DNA from: Candidatus Villigracilis propinquus
Lineage (GTDB): Bacteria > Chloroflexota > Anaerolineae > Anaerolineales > Villigracilaceae
Assembly (NCBI GenBank): GCA_016714565.1
Contig: JADKDM010000038.1
Location: 1-64,000, forward strand
Length of the DNA stretch: 64,000 nucleotides
Direction: 5' to 3'
Shown here: positions 50,909 to 59,685 of the stretch, piece by piece
How the letters are laid out: each line of letters opens with the position of its first letter
Position numbering within the stretch: the first letter of the stretch is position 1
Translations under genes and position numbers: made by a program
Notes under the pieces: model-generated
Seen by the model: the letters and a program-made list of their open reading frames with translations, nothing else
The model's database searches: none
What the model was told of the DNA's origin: nothing

Positions 50909-52522
50909 ATGCACCGCATCATTGTATTCCTTGCAATCATTCCGTTGACGCTATCCGCCTGCGGGGCCTCGCCTTCCATCTGGGGCATTGCCCCCACGCC
51001 CACACCGAATTCCACCACCTTGGCAACGACTCTTATCGACCCGTTTGCTGTTCAAGACGACCCGATCATTTTCCCCACCTCAACACCACCTTCGGCAAAC
51101 ACAACAACCACCCCAAACACCCCCACACCCGATGGCGCAGCGCCGATCATTATGCCAACCTACACCCCCTCCACCGACGCAGCCCCATTTCTGTATTACG
51201 CTCAAAGCGGAGATATGCTCTCCGCTATTGCCAAACGCTTCGGGGTCGAAGAATCCGAGATCACCTCAGATGCCGACCTCACAAAAACAACCCTCATTGA
51301 CCCTGGCACATTACTTATCATCCCAAATAGAATTTACGAACCAACCACACCAAATATCCAGATCATGCCGGATGCAGAGATCGTTTTCTCCGTCACTGCC
51401 GCCGATTTTGATGTGGAAGGCTTCGTAAAAAAACAGGGCGGCTATCTCGCCAGTTTCAGAGACTATCTGGGCTCCACCGGCTGGATAGAAGGCTACGACG
51501 CAGTATCACGCCTCGCCTACGAAAACTCCATCAACCCGCGCATGATCCTCGGCCTGCTCGAATACGAAAGCCGCTGGGTAAGCAGCCAACCCATTGATCT
51601 TCTCCACACCGACTACCCGATGGGTTTCAACGACTATCACTACAAAGGCATGTCAGTACAAATGGTCTGGGCCATCAATAGCATGTCCATTGCGTACTAT
51701 GGCTGGCGCGCAGGGACTCTCACCTACATTGACTTTCCCGATGGCAGCAAACTCCGCATTGACCCGCGGTTGAACGCCGGCTCCGTCGCAATTCAATACC
51801 TGTTCTCACGCCTCTACAACCAGTCAAAATGGTCACAGATCATCGACCCTGCCTCCGGGTTTCCAGCCATGTACGCCAAAATGTTCGGCGATCCCTGGGC
51901 GCTTGCAGATGAAGTAAATCCATTGTTCCCGCCCGCGCTCACCCAGCCGCCGCTCACTCTTCCATTTGAACCCAATGTGCAATGGAATCTCACTGGCGGC
52001 CCTCACAATGGCTGGGGACAGATCAACCCCAATATTTACGGCCAATCCCACAGCATTTTCTCCGCAATTGACTTTGCCCCACCCACAAAAACCGGCGGCT
52101 GTGGAACAACCGACACATGGGTGGTCGCGGCAGCCCCCGGCCTCGTTGTGCGCTCAGAGAACGGCGCAGTCATGGTAGACCTCGACGGGGACGGGTACGA
52201 ACAAACCGGCTGGAACATCCTCTATATGCACATCGCCAAAAAAGACCGCGTAGCGGCCGGAACCTGGCTTGAGTTAAATGATCACATCGGTCATGCCTCC
52301 TGCGAAGGCGGCGTTTCCACCGGGACCCACCTGCACTTTGCTAGAAAATACAACGGCGAGTGGGTTACAGCAGACGGCCCCATCCCATTCATCATGGATG
52401 GCTGGCGCGTTGTAGCCGGCGAGGCAGCCTACAAAGGAAAACTCATCCGCGGCGATCAGGAAGTTATCGCAGACCTGCTCGGGCAAAGCTGGTCGAGCAT
52501 CATACGCGAGTCAAATGAATAA
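50909..52522 (+). CDS. LysM-M23 lipoprotein, paralogue 2
   Basis: 537 residues. Signal MHRIIVFLAIIPLTLSAC, Thr/Pro-rich linker, LysM (YYAQSGDMLSAIAKRFGVEE ... GTLLIIP, about 95-140). The middle domain has YENSINPRMILGLLEYESRW, as in paralogue 1. M23 ligands: GGPHNGWG, AIDFAPP and HLHFARKYNG near 475. Protein domains match paralogue 1 throughout. Stop overlaps the start of paralogue 3 by 8 bases. Function as a wall hydrolase is inferred from the zinc motif. Confidence 0.86.
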   Translation: MHRIIVFLAIIPLTLSACGASPSIWGIAPTPTPNSTTLATTLIDPFAVQDDPIIFPTSTPPSANTTTTPNTPTPDGAAPIIMPTYTPSTDAAPFLYYAQSGDMLSAIAKRFGVEESEITSDADLTKTTLIDPGTLLIIPNRIYEPTTPNIQIMPDAEIVFSVTAADFDVEGFVKKQGGYLASFRDYLGSTGWIEGYDAVSRLAYENSINPRMILGLLEYESRWVSSQPIDLLHTDYPMGFNDYHYKGMSVQMVWAINSMSIAYYGWRAGTLTYIDFPDGSKLRIDPRLNAGSVAIQYLFSRLYNQSKWSQIIDPASGFPAMYAKMFGDPWALADEVNPLFPPALTQPPLTLPFEPNVQWNLTGGPHNGWGQINPNIYGQSHSIFSAIDFAPPTKTGGCGTTDTWVVAAAPGLVVRSENGAVMVDLDGDGYEQTGWNILYMHIAKKDRVAAGTWLELNDHIGHASCEGGVSTGTHLHFARKYNGEWVTADGPIPFIMDGWRVVAGEAAYKGKLIRGDQEVIADLLGQSWSSIIRESNE

Positions 52523-54005
52523 AACCAACTTTCGAAAAACCTTCGCTGTAATCACAACCTCCCTGTTCCTGATTGTTTCCTGCAGCACATCCGCGTCTGC
52601 CCCGAACGCAAACGCAACGCCTGATACTGACCATTCCAACGATACTTCACTTTTAGCAGCCAGCCCAACTCCACTCCCCACCCGAACCACCTATACACCC
52701 GGCGAACTGGTGAACTACACGGCTCAAACGGGAGATACCCTGCCCGTTCTGGCACTGCGCTTCAACACAACCGTGGCCGAGATCCTGCTTGCCAACCCTC
52801 AAATTCCACAAGATGCCACAACCATGCCCCCCGGCATGCCCATGAAAATCCCAATTTACTACCTCGCACTATGGGCAAGTCCGTTTCAGATCATTCCAGA
52901 TCACGCATTTGTGGACGGCCCCACAAGTACCGGCTTCAACGCTGCTGCCTTTGTTGAATCGCAACCGGGCTGGTTAAAGGATTACCGCATCTATGCTGGC
53001 AGCAAATGGCGTTCCGGCGCGGAAATGGTGGAGTATGTCGCTTCCAATTACAGCGTCAGCCCGCGCCTGCTTCTCGCGATTCTCGAATACCAAACTGGCG
53101 CACTGACTCAAACCGAACAACCGGATACCAAACAAATCCTCGGGCTTTCACGAAAATTTTGGGAATCCCCCTATCTGCAATTGGTGCTGGCAGCCAACAT
53201 TCTCAATAACGGATACTACGGCTGGAGGAGCGGGACCCTGCTCGAATTTGAAGATGTCGATAATATCCTCATCAGACCCGACCCCTGGCAAAACGCAGGA
53301 TCTGTAGCCATGCAGTTCTATTATTCAAATTTATACAGCGGGAATGAATACGCGCTCGCCACCGGACCTGATGGATTTTTACGGGCCTATGAGAATTTGT
53401 TCGGCAATCCATGGGACGACCCTTTCGTGCAAATTCCCGGAAGCTTGCAACAACCCGATTTCATGCTCCCCTTCCAGTATGACCAAGTCTGGTCTTATAC
53501 AGGCGGGCCTCACACTGGTTGGGGAAGCGGCGAACCCCTTGCAGCCATTGACTTTGCGCCGCCAAGCGAAAAATCAGGCTGTGTCAGCGTAAAACCCGAG
53601 AACTATGTCACCGCAATGGCGGATGGGCTGGTAGTACGCTCAAGCATAGATGGTGTTGCGCTTGACCTTGATAAGGACGGCAACGAGCGTACAGGCTGGG
53701 TGATCTTCTACCTGCATCTTGCACCTGAGCAGCGCGTCTCTCTCGGCACAGAATTAAAAGCAGGCGACAAAATGGGTTATCCCTCCTGCGCGGGCGGTCA
53801 TGCCACCGGCACCCACGTACACATTGCTCGGAAATATAACGGCGAATGGATTCTCGCAGACAGCGCCGTGCCTCTCACTATGAATGGCTGGACCACACAC
53901 AACGGAAGCCGCGAATATCTGGGAACCCTCACAAAAGGCAGTTCAGTTGTCACTGCCTGTGATTGCGGCGACTCGTACACATCCATCAGCGGGAGTTATC
54001 CATAA
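52515..54005 (+). CDS. LysM-M23 lipoprotein, paralogue 3
   Basis: 496 residues. Signal TFAVITTSLFLIVSC, LysM (NYTAQTGDTLPVLALRFNTT ... GMPMKIP), middle domain NYSVSPRLLLAILEYQTGA, and M23 ligands GGPHTGWGSG, AIDFAPP, HVHIARKYNG. Diverges most in the linker and the C-terminal CDCGDSYTS ending. Overlaps paralogue 2 by 8 bases and is therefore probably translated from the same mRNA. Followed by a strong terminator. Confidence 0.86.
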   Translation: MNKTNFRKTFAVITTSLFLIVSCSTSASAPNANATPDTDHSNDTSLLAASPTPLPTRTTYTPGELVNYTAQTGDTLPVLALRFNTTVAEILLANPQIPQDATTMPPGMPMKIPIYYLALWASPFQIIPDHAFVDGPTSTGFNAAAFVESQPGWLKDYRIYAGSKWRSGAEMVEYVASNYSVSPRLLLAILEYQTGALTQTEQPDTKQILGLSRKFWESPYLQLVLAANILNNGYYGWRSGTLLEFEDVDNILIRPDPWQNAGSVAMQFYYSNLYSGNEYALATGPDGFLRAYENLFGNPWDDPFVQIPGSLQQPDFMLPFQYDQVWSYTGGPHTGWGSGEPLAAIDFAPPSEKSGCVSVKPENYVTAMADGLVVRSSIDGVALDLDKDGNERTGWVIFYLHLAPEQRVSLGTELKAGDKMGYPSCAGGHATGTHVHIARKYNGEWILADSAVPLTMNGWTTHNGSREYLGTLTKGSSVVTACDCGDSYTSISGSYP

Positions 54006-54007
54006 AT

Positions 54008-54045
54008 TTCAAAAAGAGACGGGCGATCAGCCTGTCTCTTTTTGA
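54008..54045. terminator. Bidirectional terminator
   Basis: Perfect stem TTCAAAAAGAGAC with GTCTCTTTTTGAA around GGGCGATCAGCCT. Serves both the LysM operon and the convergent TlpA gene. Confidence 0.88.
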
Positions 54046-54270
54046 ATATATTCACCCAGCTTCCCTTTGTTTTCGGTTAGGCTCCCTGACCCTTGCTCGC
54101 ACCCTGCGCGGGTTTTCCGCAGATAATGCAATAGCCCGCAGCAGCGTTTCGGGACCGATTACCTTAAGACGCCTGGATCTTTGGATGTCCCCTCCCCGAA
54201 ACCCGCCCTTTTGGACAAACCAGGCCTCCCGCCATTTTCCCCTTCCAGTTCATTGTTACTTCCATATTTA
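54046..54270. other. Region between terminator and TlpA-like gene
   Basis: 225 bases, C/T-rich on the plus strand. In minus-strand frames there are Cys-containing snippets (AGYCIICGKPAQG, about 54100-54140) that could be a small damaged zinc protein, but a stop codon interrupts it and no start is clear. Nothing else seen. Confidence 0.3.
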
Positions 54271-54837
54271 TTACTCCAGGATCAGATCAGGCACAAATTT
54301 CTCAAGATTCTTTTTTGATATTCCGCCGATCCACATTAATCGCACCATGCCATCACGATCCACTACATAGGAACTCGGCAAATTAGCAGTATTAAACTCA
54401 CGCTGGGCAAGATAATCCGGGTCCAGCCAGACAGGAAAGGTCAAACCAAATTCATCAACGAACGGTTGAACAATATCAGAAGTCTCCTCCTGATCAATTG
54501 CGATTAATACAAACCCATCCTCTTTATATTTCTCGTAAAAAGTTTGCAAGGTGGGCATCTCTTCCCTGCATGGCGGGCACCAGGTTGCCCAAAGATTTAC
54601 CAGCACAACCGAGCCGCGATAATCGCTGAGAGAAACCTGTTTTCCAGAAAGGTCCCGAAGATTCAGTTCAGGCGCAGGAAATTTTACTTTTGCAGGAACA
54701 GTCGAAAAGTCTTGGGCTGAGGCGTCTCTTTGATCCAACAGCAAGACAAACATGGCACCTGTTGCAAGAAGCCCTAAGCCGACCATCATCATGGCAAGGA
54801 TACGAACACGGGAGGGCGAATCACTTATTGTCATCAT
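54271..54837 (-). CDS. TlpA-family thiol-disulfide oxidoreductase
   Basis: 188 residues. An N-terminal anchor helix (ILAMMMVGLGLLATGAMFVL) places the domain outside. Thioredoxin fold with WCPPC at 86-90 after VVLVNLWAT, and LPSSYVVDRDGMVRLMWIG with the cis-Pro. Reduces or isomerises disulfides outside the membrane; could keep haem-binding Cys reduced for cytochrome c maturation, a plausible but unproven link to the giant cytochrome. No Ccs genes are near. Confidence 0.88.
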   Translation of the reverse strand: MMTISDSPSRVRILAMMMVGLGLLATGAMFVLLLDQRDASAQDFSTVPAKVKFPAPELNLRDLSGKQVSLSDYRGSVVLVNLWATWCPPCREEMPTLQTFYEKYKEDGFVLIAIDQEETSDIVQPFVDEFGLTFPVWLDPDYLAQREFNTANLPSSYVVDRDGMVRLMWIGGISKKNLEKFVPDLILE

Positions 54838-55012
54838 TTTTCCAAATTATTATCCACATTGAATAATGAAAGCCTTATTTTAGTTGAACAAATTATCAAT
54901 TTCACAAAGTATACCCGATGAATAAAATCAGCCTCTAATTAAAGGACAAATGTCATTCACTTTAGGATATTTGATACTGGCAACTTGTCCAGACGTTGAT
55001 TAACATTCTCCA

Positions 55013-55471
55013 ATGTCGGACTTACTTCCCACCATCGGACTTTTTCAGGGATTTGATGTTAATCAAATTGCCTTGTTGAAACACCTCTTTGAGGATTTTT
55101 CCTGCATGTCAGGTCAGATCATCTTCAATCAGGGAGATGTTGCGAAGTATTTATATCTTATACTTAGTGGAGATGTGGCAATTCGTTACAAGCCTTACGA
55201 TGGCCCACCACTTACCTTGACCCGCCTTCACGCAGGCGATGTGTTTGGGTGGTCGGCAGTGATTGGAAGCTCCAAGTATACGTCCAGCATTGTCAGTGAA
55301 ACTGCCGTTGAAGCCATACGAATCCAAGGAAACCACCTTTGGACTCTGGCCGGTGAACACCCGGAGACAGGAAAAGCTCTTATCAACCGTCTCGCGCTCA
55401 TTGTCTCACCCAGATGGGAAAACGCCCATAAACAGATTCAGTCCCTTTTGGATTCAAATCACATCCGATAG
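55013..55471 (+). CDS. Cyclic-nucleotide-binding domain protein without HTH
   Basis: 152 residues: one cNMP-binding (CRP-type) beta roll, IGLFQGFDVNQIALLKHLFE, GQIIFNQGDVAKYLYLILSG, LHAGDVFGWSAVIGSSKYTS. The normal phosphate-binding Arg/Ser pocket sequence is only partly kept. No helix-turn-helix follows, so it is not a transcription factor by itself. It stands 14 bases before a NifU-like gene, suggesting a regulator or redox-linked partner. Confidence 0.82.
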   Translation: MSDLLPTIGLFQGFDVNQIALLKHLFEDFSCMSGQIIFNQGDVAKYLYLILSGDVAIRYKPYDGPPLTLTRLHAGDVFGWSAVIGSSKYTSSIVSETAVEAIRIQGNHLWTLAGEHPETGKALINRLALIVSPRWENAHKQIQSLLDSNHIR

Positions 55472-55485
55472 AAAGGTTTGAAAAA

Positions 55486-55731
55486 ATGGCAATTCCAGAA
55501 GCAGTCAGACAGGAAACCCAATTACGGCATCTTATTGAAAAGCTCAGTGCCTACATTGAACAATACCATGGCGGCACTGTGGATTTTGTTTCCTTTCGCG
55601 AGAATACCCTTGAAGTCAAGTTGGGAGGCGCGTGCTTGAACTGCCCCCTTTTGCCAGCCACTTTGCATGGCTGGGTTGCAGGAACCGTCCACCAATTTTT
55701 TCCAGATGTAAATGTGGTGGAAATTAAATAG
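55486..55731 (+). CDS. NifU C-terminal-like Fe-S scaffold protein
   Basis: 81 residues. TQLRHLIEKLSAYIEQYHGG, then VSFRENTLEVKLGGACLNCP, with the CxxC pair (Cys50, Cys53) that bridges a cluster between two NifU/Nfu subunits. GGAC.NC is the family signature. Fe-S assembly or transfer function is likely; the partner in the upstream gene is unusual. GAAAGGTTTG before ATG. Confidence 0.8.
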   Translation: MAIPEAVRQETQLRHLIEKLSAYIEQYHGGTVDFVSFRENTLEVKLGGACLNCPLLPATLHGWVAGTVHQFFPDVNVVEIK

Positions 55732-55753
55732 GAAAATACCTGAGGGCAGGTAT

Positions 55754-55796
55754 AAAAATGAATATCCCCGCGGTGAGGCGGGGGTATTCATTTTTA
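55754..55796. terminator. Bidirectional terminator
   Basis: AAAAATGAATATCCCCGC, loop GGTGAG, GCGGGGGTATTCATTTTT. Confidence 0.85.
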
Positions 55797-55809
55797 ACGG
55801 AAAGCAGCA

Positions 55810-56579
55810 TTATCCTTGCTTACTACTTGTAAAGTATCGTACCAAAACAAACCCACCTGCAGCTATCAATGCAATTGCCCAGATATAATTCGCGAAATCT
55901 AGGAGCGAGGCAATACCGAGAAAGCCCATAATTCCGAGGATTAGCGCAGGCCAGTAGGCCCAGTTCATCTTTGCGAACAACGCCACAAGCAGGAATGTGA
56001 AGGCAAGACCAAAAAAGAAAAAGCCCGCAGTTTGAAATTCACCAAATCGTTCTGCTGCAATGGTAACACCAGCAAGAGTTGACAATACACCTGCGGGGAT
56101 CAACGCCCACCAGCGTTCTGCCATATTGGTGAAGTACACGAGGAAAAACGCAAGGCCGATACCGCCAAGGAAAACCGCACCTGAATATTCTTCAAATCTC
56201 TCAGACACAATGACCATAAGCGCAAGCGTTGTCAACACACCTGCCGGAATGAGCGCCCACCATCTTTCATTTCGGCTACTGACATAGACATACCAGAAAG
56301 ATAATGCGATGCCGCCAAGGAAGATCGCGCCGCCAAAATTCTCAAGCGAAGCAGGGAGAAGGATCACTGCGCCAAGAGCAGCAAGTGTAAAACCTGGAAA
56401 TGCCGCCCACCAATTTCCATCGAAAAGCAGAGCAAGAAATGCCAACCTGCGACAATAAACACACCACCCCAAAAAATATCTGAAGCATTTTTCAGGTAGC
56501 CAAAAGTATCCAGCAGCGCAAGCGCGCCGCCCAAAATGAGCATGATCCCAAAGACGATTCTCATATCGATACGTTTCAT
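55810..56579 (-). CDS. Membrane protein with repeated helix pairs (one frameshift near 56440)
   Basis: Two frames join at about 56440: MKRIDMRIVFGIMLILGGAL and FWGGVFIVAG at the start, then LAFLALLFDGNWWAAFPGFT. Together about 256 residues with around nine helices. The unit ERWWALIPAGVLTTLALMVI repeats twice (NERWWALIPAG; AERWWALIPAG) with an EYSGAVFLGGIGLAFF partner. The N-terminal RIVFGIMLILGGALAL is like LiaF/DUF5668 membrane starts. Last gene of a three-gene operon whose products share this N-terminal pattern. Role perhaps in envelope stress sensing; not established. Confidence 0.65.
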
Positions 56580-56593
56580 GTTGTTGCCTCTTG

Positions 56594-57391
56594 TTACTTG
56601 ATCTTTATCGAAGCCGCGCCAGCATCAATGGTGATGTCTGCAGCATTGATGGCAGTTTCGTAGTCAGGCGATTGATAATAGCCGCCACTGCGCGGGAAGC
56701 GGGACTCATCCACTTTGATATCCGCCGCGCCGAGTGAAGCTTTGATTCGAGCAGCGAGTCCATCAGGGATGGTAATGGTCAGTGAGGCCGCGCCAAAATC
56801 AAGGTCTACAGGGAAGCGGCCCTTGGCGGGCAGAGTCAACTGCGTTTCGCTGGCACCAATCTCCAGTTTCAAATCGGTGATATTCAAATCATGCAGGTCG
56901 ATCACAGATTTATTCGCACCAAGATTCAATTTCAACACGGTGGGAATATCCGCATTTATGGCAACATCCCAATCCAGTTGATTGGACGACCCGATGAATG
57001 GGATACCCATAATTTCCTGGGAAGGCCGCAACTTAACATCAAGCTTGTCTCCATCTCGATTGACCTTTTGTTCCACCCCGCCAGTGATCGTGGCATGGAT
57101 GTATTCATTCAGCCCAGCACCGCTGTGAACTCTGAATTCGCCAGCACCATGACTGAGCTTAAGACTGGCTTTGCGTGCGCCTTGCAATTCAATGGAAACA
57201 TCTTCTGTTTTTGAGGTACCCCGAAAAAAGATACCAAATAAAATCCAGCCACCAAGCAGGATGAGAAGAAGGGGCCAGAAAAGATCCATAAAGGATTTGC
57301 CGTTGGGCAGACGAACACCCATGGAATTGGCAAGCATCAAGACGCCCACCAGCAATAAAACCACTCCCCACATTAATTGATTGCGACGCAT
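56594..57391 (-). CDS. LiaF-like membrane protein with beta-helical C-terminal domain
   Basis: 265 residues. Start MRRNQLMWGVVLLLVGVLML; second helix FMDLFWPLLLILLGGWILFG; then a long beta domain (SIELQGARKASLKLSHGAGE, LKLNLGANKSVIDLHDLNIT, LDFGAASLTITIPDGL, LGAADIKVDE) with repeated GA motifs, as in LiaF/DUF4097-type 'toast-rack' proteins. ATG 57391 with AAGGAGAATAAC is chosen; the longer upstream frame is out of character. Such proteins repress envelope-stress two-component systems in Firmicutes; here function is inferred. Confidence 0.75.
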   Translation of the reverse strand: MRRNQLMWGVVLLLVGVLMLANSMGVRLPNGKSFMDLFWPLLLILLGGWILFGIFFRGTSKTEDVSIELQGARKASLKLSHGAGEFRVHSGAGLNEYIHATITGGVEQKVNRDGDKLDVKLRPSQEIMGIPFIGSSNQLDWDVAINADIPTVLKLNLGANKSVIDLHDLNITDLKLEIGASETQLTLPAKGRFPVDLDFGAASLTITIPDGLAARIKASLGAADIKVDESRFPRSGGYYQSPDYETAINAADITIDAGAASIKIK

Positions 57392-57392
57392 G

Positions 57393-57923
57393 TTATTCTC
57401 CTTTGTTGCGGAACGAACGATACAGTCCGCTGCCAAGCACGTACAAACCAAGCAGAATGAGAAGAATGGCCGGACCAAAATTTCCAAGCAAATTCCACCC
57501 GCCGAGGAACGAAGAGAAGACAAGGAACAAGACCGCGCTGAATACCATTGTGTTGAGGCCGCGCTTTAGGTTGCTCGCGGTGTTCTCGCCAAGCAAGCCT
57601 TGAAGAACCGTACCAACACCAACAAAGCCAGGGATCAGCGCCCACATGTACGACCATGATTCGTAATTGCCAGTGGTTTCCTGATAATAGAAAATGCCGC
57701 CCAACCCTGCCACAATTGCAGCGGGCACGGAAAGGCCGGGAGAACCAAGCACGAGGCCAACAATGAATATGCCGCCGCCGATCAAAAGCATGTTCATGGG
57801 CCATTGTGTGTATTCATTAAAGAAATCATGGAAGGCTGGCATGGTTCGATCCAGCAGGAACCACGCGCCAAGCAAGATAAGAATAACCCCAAGGGCAAGC
57901 TGCGAACGACCTTGTTTGTTCAT
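57393..57923 (-). CDS. Small integral membrane protein of LiaF-like operon
   Basis: 176 residues, about six helices: LALGVILILLGAWFLLDRTM, NMLLIGGGIFIVGLVLGSPG, VPAAIVAGLGGIFYYQETTG, LIPGFVGVGTVLQGLLG, FSAVLFLVFSSFLGGWN, LLGNFGPAILLILLGLYVLG. First gene of the operon; its last codons supply the ribosome site of the next gene. The alternating Gly-rich helices resemble the product of 55810. Function unknown. Confidence 0.7.
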   Translation of the reverse strand: MNKQGRSQLALGVILILLGAWFLLDRTMPAFHDFFNEYTQWPMNMLLIGGGIFIVGLVLGSPGLSVPAAIVAGLGGIFYYQETTGNYESWSYMWALIPGFVGVGTVLQGLLGENTASNLKRGLNTMVFSAVLFLVFSSFLGGWNLLGNFGPAILLILLGLYVLGSGLYRSFRNKGE

Positions 57924-58021
57924 AATTCATTCTCCTATGTTGAGATTTTCAATATTAGTGTATTACTTTTCAGTAAAAATTCAAAGTCCTTTGAAATATA
58001 CGGAAAATCTTGAATATAGTT

Positions 58022-58909
58022 TCACAATCGCAATCCCACCCACAAGCCAAACTCGGCAGGTTCACGTCCTCCACGCAGACGTGCCAAAAGCGGGCGCACT
58101 GCCCAGCGCATTCCGTAAAACGGACGAATGTGCTGCCACGCAATACCGAGCGTTTTCCCCAACTCGCCCATGCGCCGATAGGTTAGATAATTCTCGCTTT
58201 TGAGCGAGTCAGAGGCGAAACCATAGTGCGAGAGAAATGCAGCTTTCCGCTCCGCAACCATTTGCTTGCCAGATTCAGAGCTGTGATAGACGGGCGAATC
58301 CATGATAACGATTTTTCCTTTTGGTGAAAGCACGCGCAGGGATTCGCTCAACGTCTCTTCATAATTTTCCGAGTAATGAAACGAAGCATTGAAAATCACA
58401 GCCGAGACTGATTTATCTGGAAATGGCAATTTCACAAATTCAGATTGGACTTTGGCAAACTGGCTTTGATAATGAGTCCATGCACCCAGCCCATCTTCTG
58501 GATTGAGGAGCAGATCGACCGCACAGACATCATATCCGCTCAACGACAAGCGGTTCGACAGCCAGCCGTTGCCTGCTCCCACATCCAAAACAGTGGACTC
58601 CGCTGTGAGTATTTTCTGCAAAGCCCGAAAACTCGCGGCACGGATTTTCCAATCTGCGGAGAATTTTCCGCTGGTGTCTTTGAATGGCAGGGCGCGGTAG
58701 TAGGATGAATCGGGGGAGAAACGCCCTTCGAAACGGCGAACAGTTTCATAGTCTGAAACGAATCGTGCATAATGGGTCTCGCGTTCAGGAAGGAGAAATC
58801 TCCAAATCCCATTTTCCTGTTTGAATGTGAGTTTATCTCGCGCGCAAAATAATTCAAACTCAGATATTTCCTGCAAGTCCCCACGGCAGCGCGGACAAAT
58901 AAATTTCAC
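58022..58909 (-). CDS. Class I SAM-dependent methyltransferase with N-terminal zinc ribbon
   Basis: 295 residues. N-terminus MKFICPRCRGDLQEISEFEL with CPxC and a later CARDKLTF, like a Trm112-type zinc ribbon. SAM motif I VLDVGAGNGWLSNRLSLSG near 116-134; motif II/III VCAVDLLL; IFNASFHYSENYEETLSESL post-I; VIMDSPVYHSS. Its substrate is unknown; position at the end of a glycan-type cluster suggests a surface molecule or lipid. Its start overlaps the phosphorylase gene by 4 bases. Confidence 0.82.
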   Translation of the reverse strand: MKFICPRCRGDLQEISEFELFCARDKLTFKQENGIWRFLLPERETHYARFVSDYETVRRFEGRFSPDSSYYRALPFKDTSGKFSADWKIRAASFRALQKILTAESTVLDVGAGNGWLSNRLSLSGYDVCAVDLLLNPEDGLGAWTHYQSQFAKVQSEFVKLPFPDKSVSAVIFNASFHYSENYEETLSESLRVLSPKGKIVIMDSPVYHSSESGKQMVAERKAAFLSHYGFASDSLKSENYLTYRRMGELGKTLGIAWQHIRPFYGMRWAVRPLLARLRGGREPAEFGLWVGLRL

Positions 58910-59685
58910 AAGTCCTCGTTGAGTGCATCAATCGTGGCATTGTAGGCTATCTCAAATGATCGATTGATGGCCTTCATATCTGCTGGCGATTCCCATTTGA
59001 GGTTCGCAAGGCGGTCTGCCACGACAACAATGGATGCGGCTTTCACGGCATGGAACTGAGCCAGCGCAAACAAGCCCGCAACTTCCATTTCAACTGTTTG
59101 CACCCCTTCAGATTGATATTGCAAAATTTCATCCTTCGTTTCGCGATAGGGAGCATCAGTAGTCCATGTTGCGCCAGATGTAAATTTGACATTTTGAGCA
59201 ATCAAACGGCTTTCAATCTTTTGTTTCAAAGAAATATCAGCAGAAACATATTTTTCAGTAGGAATGTAATGATGCGAAGCGCCTTCATCGCGAATGGCAC
59301 GGTCATTCAGGACAATATCCCCCGTGTTCAACTCCTCTTGCAAAGCACCACCCCACGAAAGAATTACAAATCGCTGCACGCCCCACGCGATCATCTCCTC
59401 GGCAAGTGAAACAACAACAGGCGCACCGATGCCAAAATTGGACAGTACGCCCACCCGTCCACGGGTGCGCTTGACAAGAAAAAGGTCACCCATCACCCGT
59501 CCTACTTTTTGGACGGGAGTATTCCAGCGCAACTGATACGGCAGGTCATTTTTCAAACACATAACCAGTCCCTTGGGCGGAGCAATCGTTGGGAAGCGCC
59601 CAAACTTACGGCGCATCTCGATCGTATCTTCAGGCTTCATGATGGGTTCGCCTCGAAATTTATCTGGATGATTTGGGAACGACAT
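58906..59685 (-). CDS. Nucleoside phosphorylase (uridine/purine phosphorylase superfamily)
   Basis: 259 residues. NFGIGAPVVVSLAEEMIAWG, LSWGGALQEELNTGDIVLND and VQTVEMEVAGLFALAQFHAV are the PNP/UdP family signatures, with the VEMEVAGL ribose-binding loop. Phosphorolysis of a nucleoside to base and ribose-1-phosphate. ATG 59685 preceded by GGAGAGGAT is chosen over an earlier in-frame ATG at 59754. Overlaps the flippase gene by 26 bases. Confidence 0.87.
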   Translation of the reverse strand: MSFPNHPDKFRGEPIMKPEDTIEMRRKFGRFPTIAPPKGLVMCLKNDLPYQLRWNTPVQKVGRVMGDLFLVKRTRGRVGVLSNFGIGAPVVVSLAEEMIAWGVQRFVILSWGGALQEELNTGDIVLNDRAIRDEGASHHYIPTEKYVSADISLKQKIESRLIAQNVKFTSGATWTTDAPYRETKDEILQYQSEGVQTVEMEVAGLFALAQFHAVKAASIVVVADRLANLKWESPADMKAINRSFEIAYNATIDALNEDL

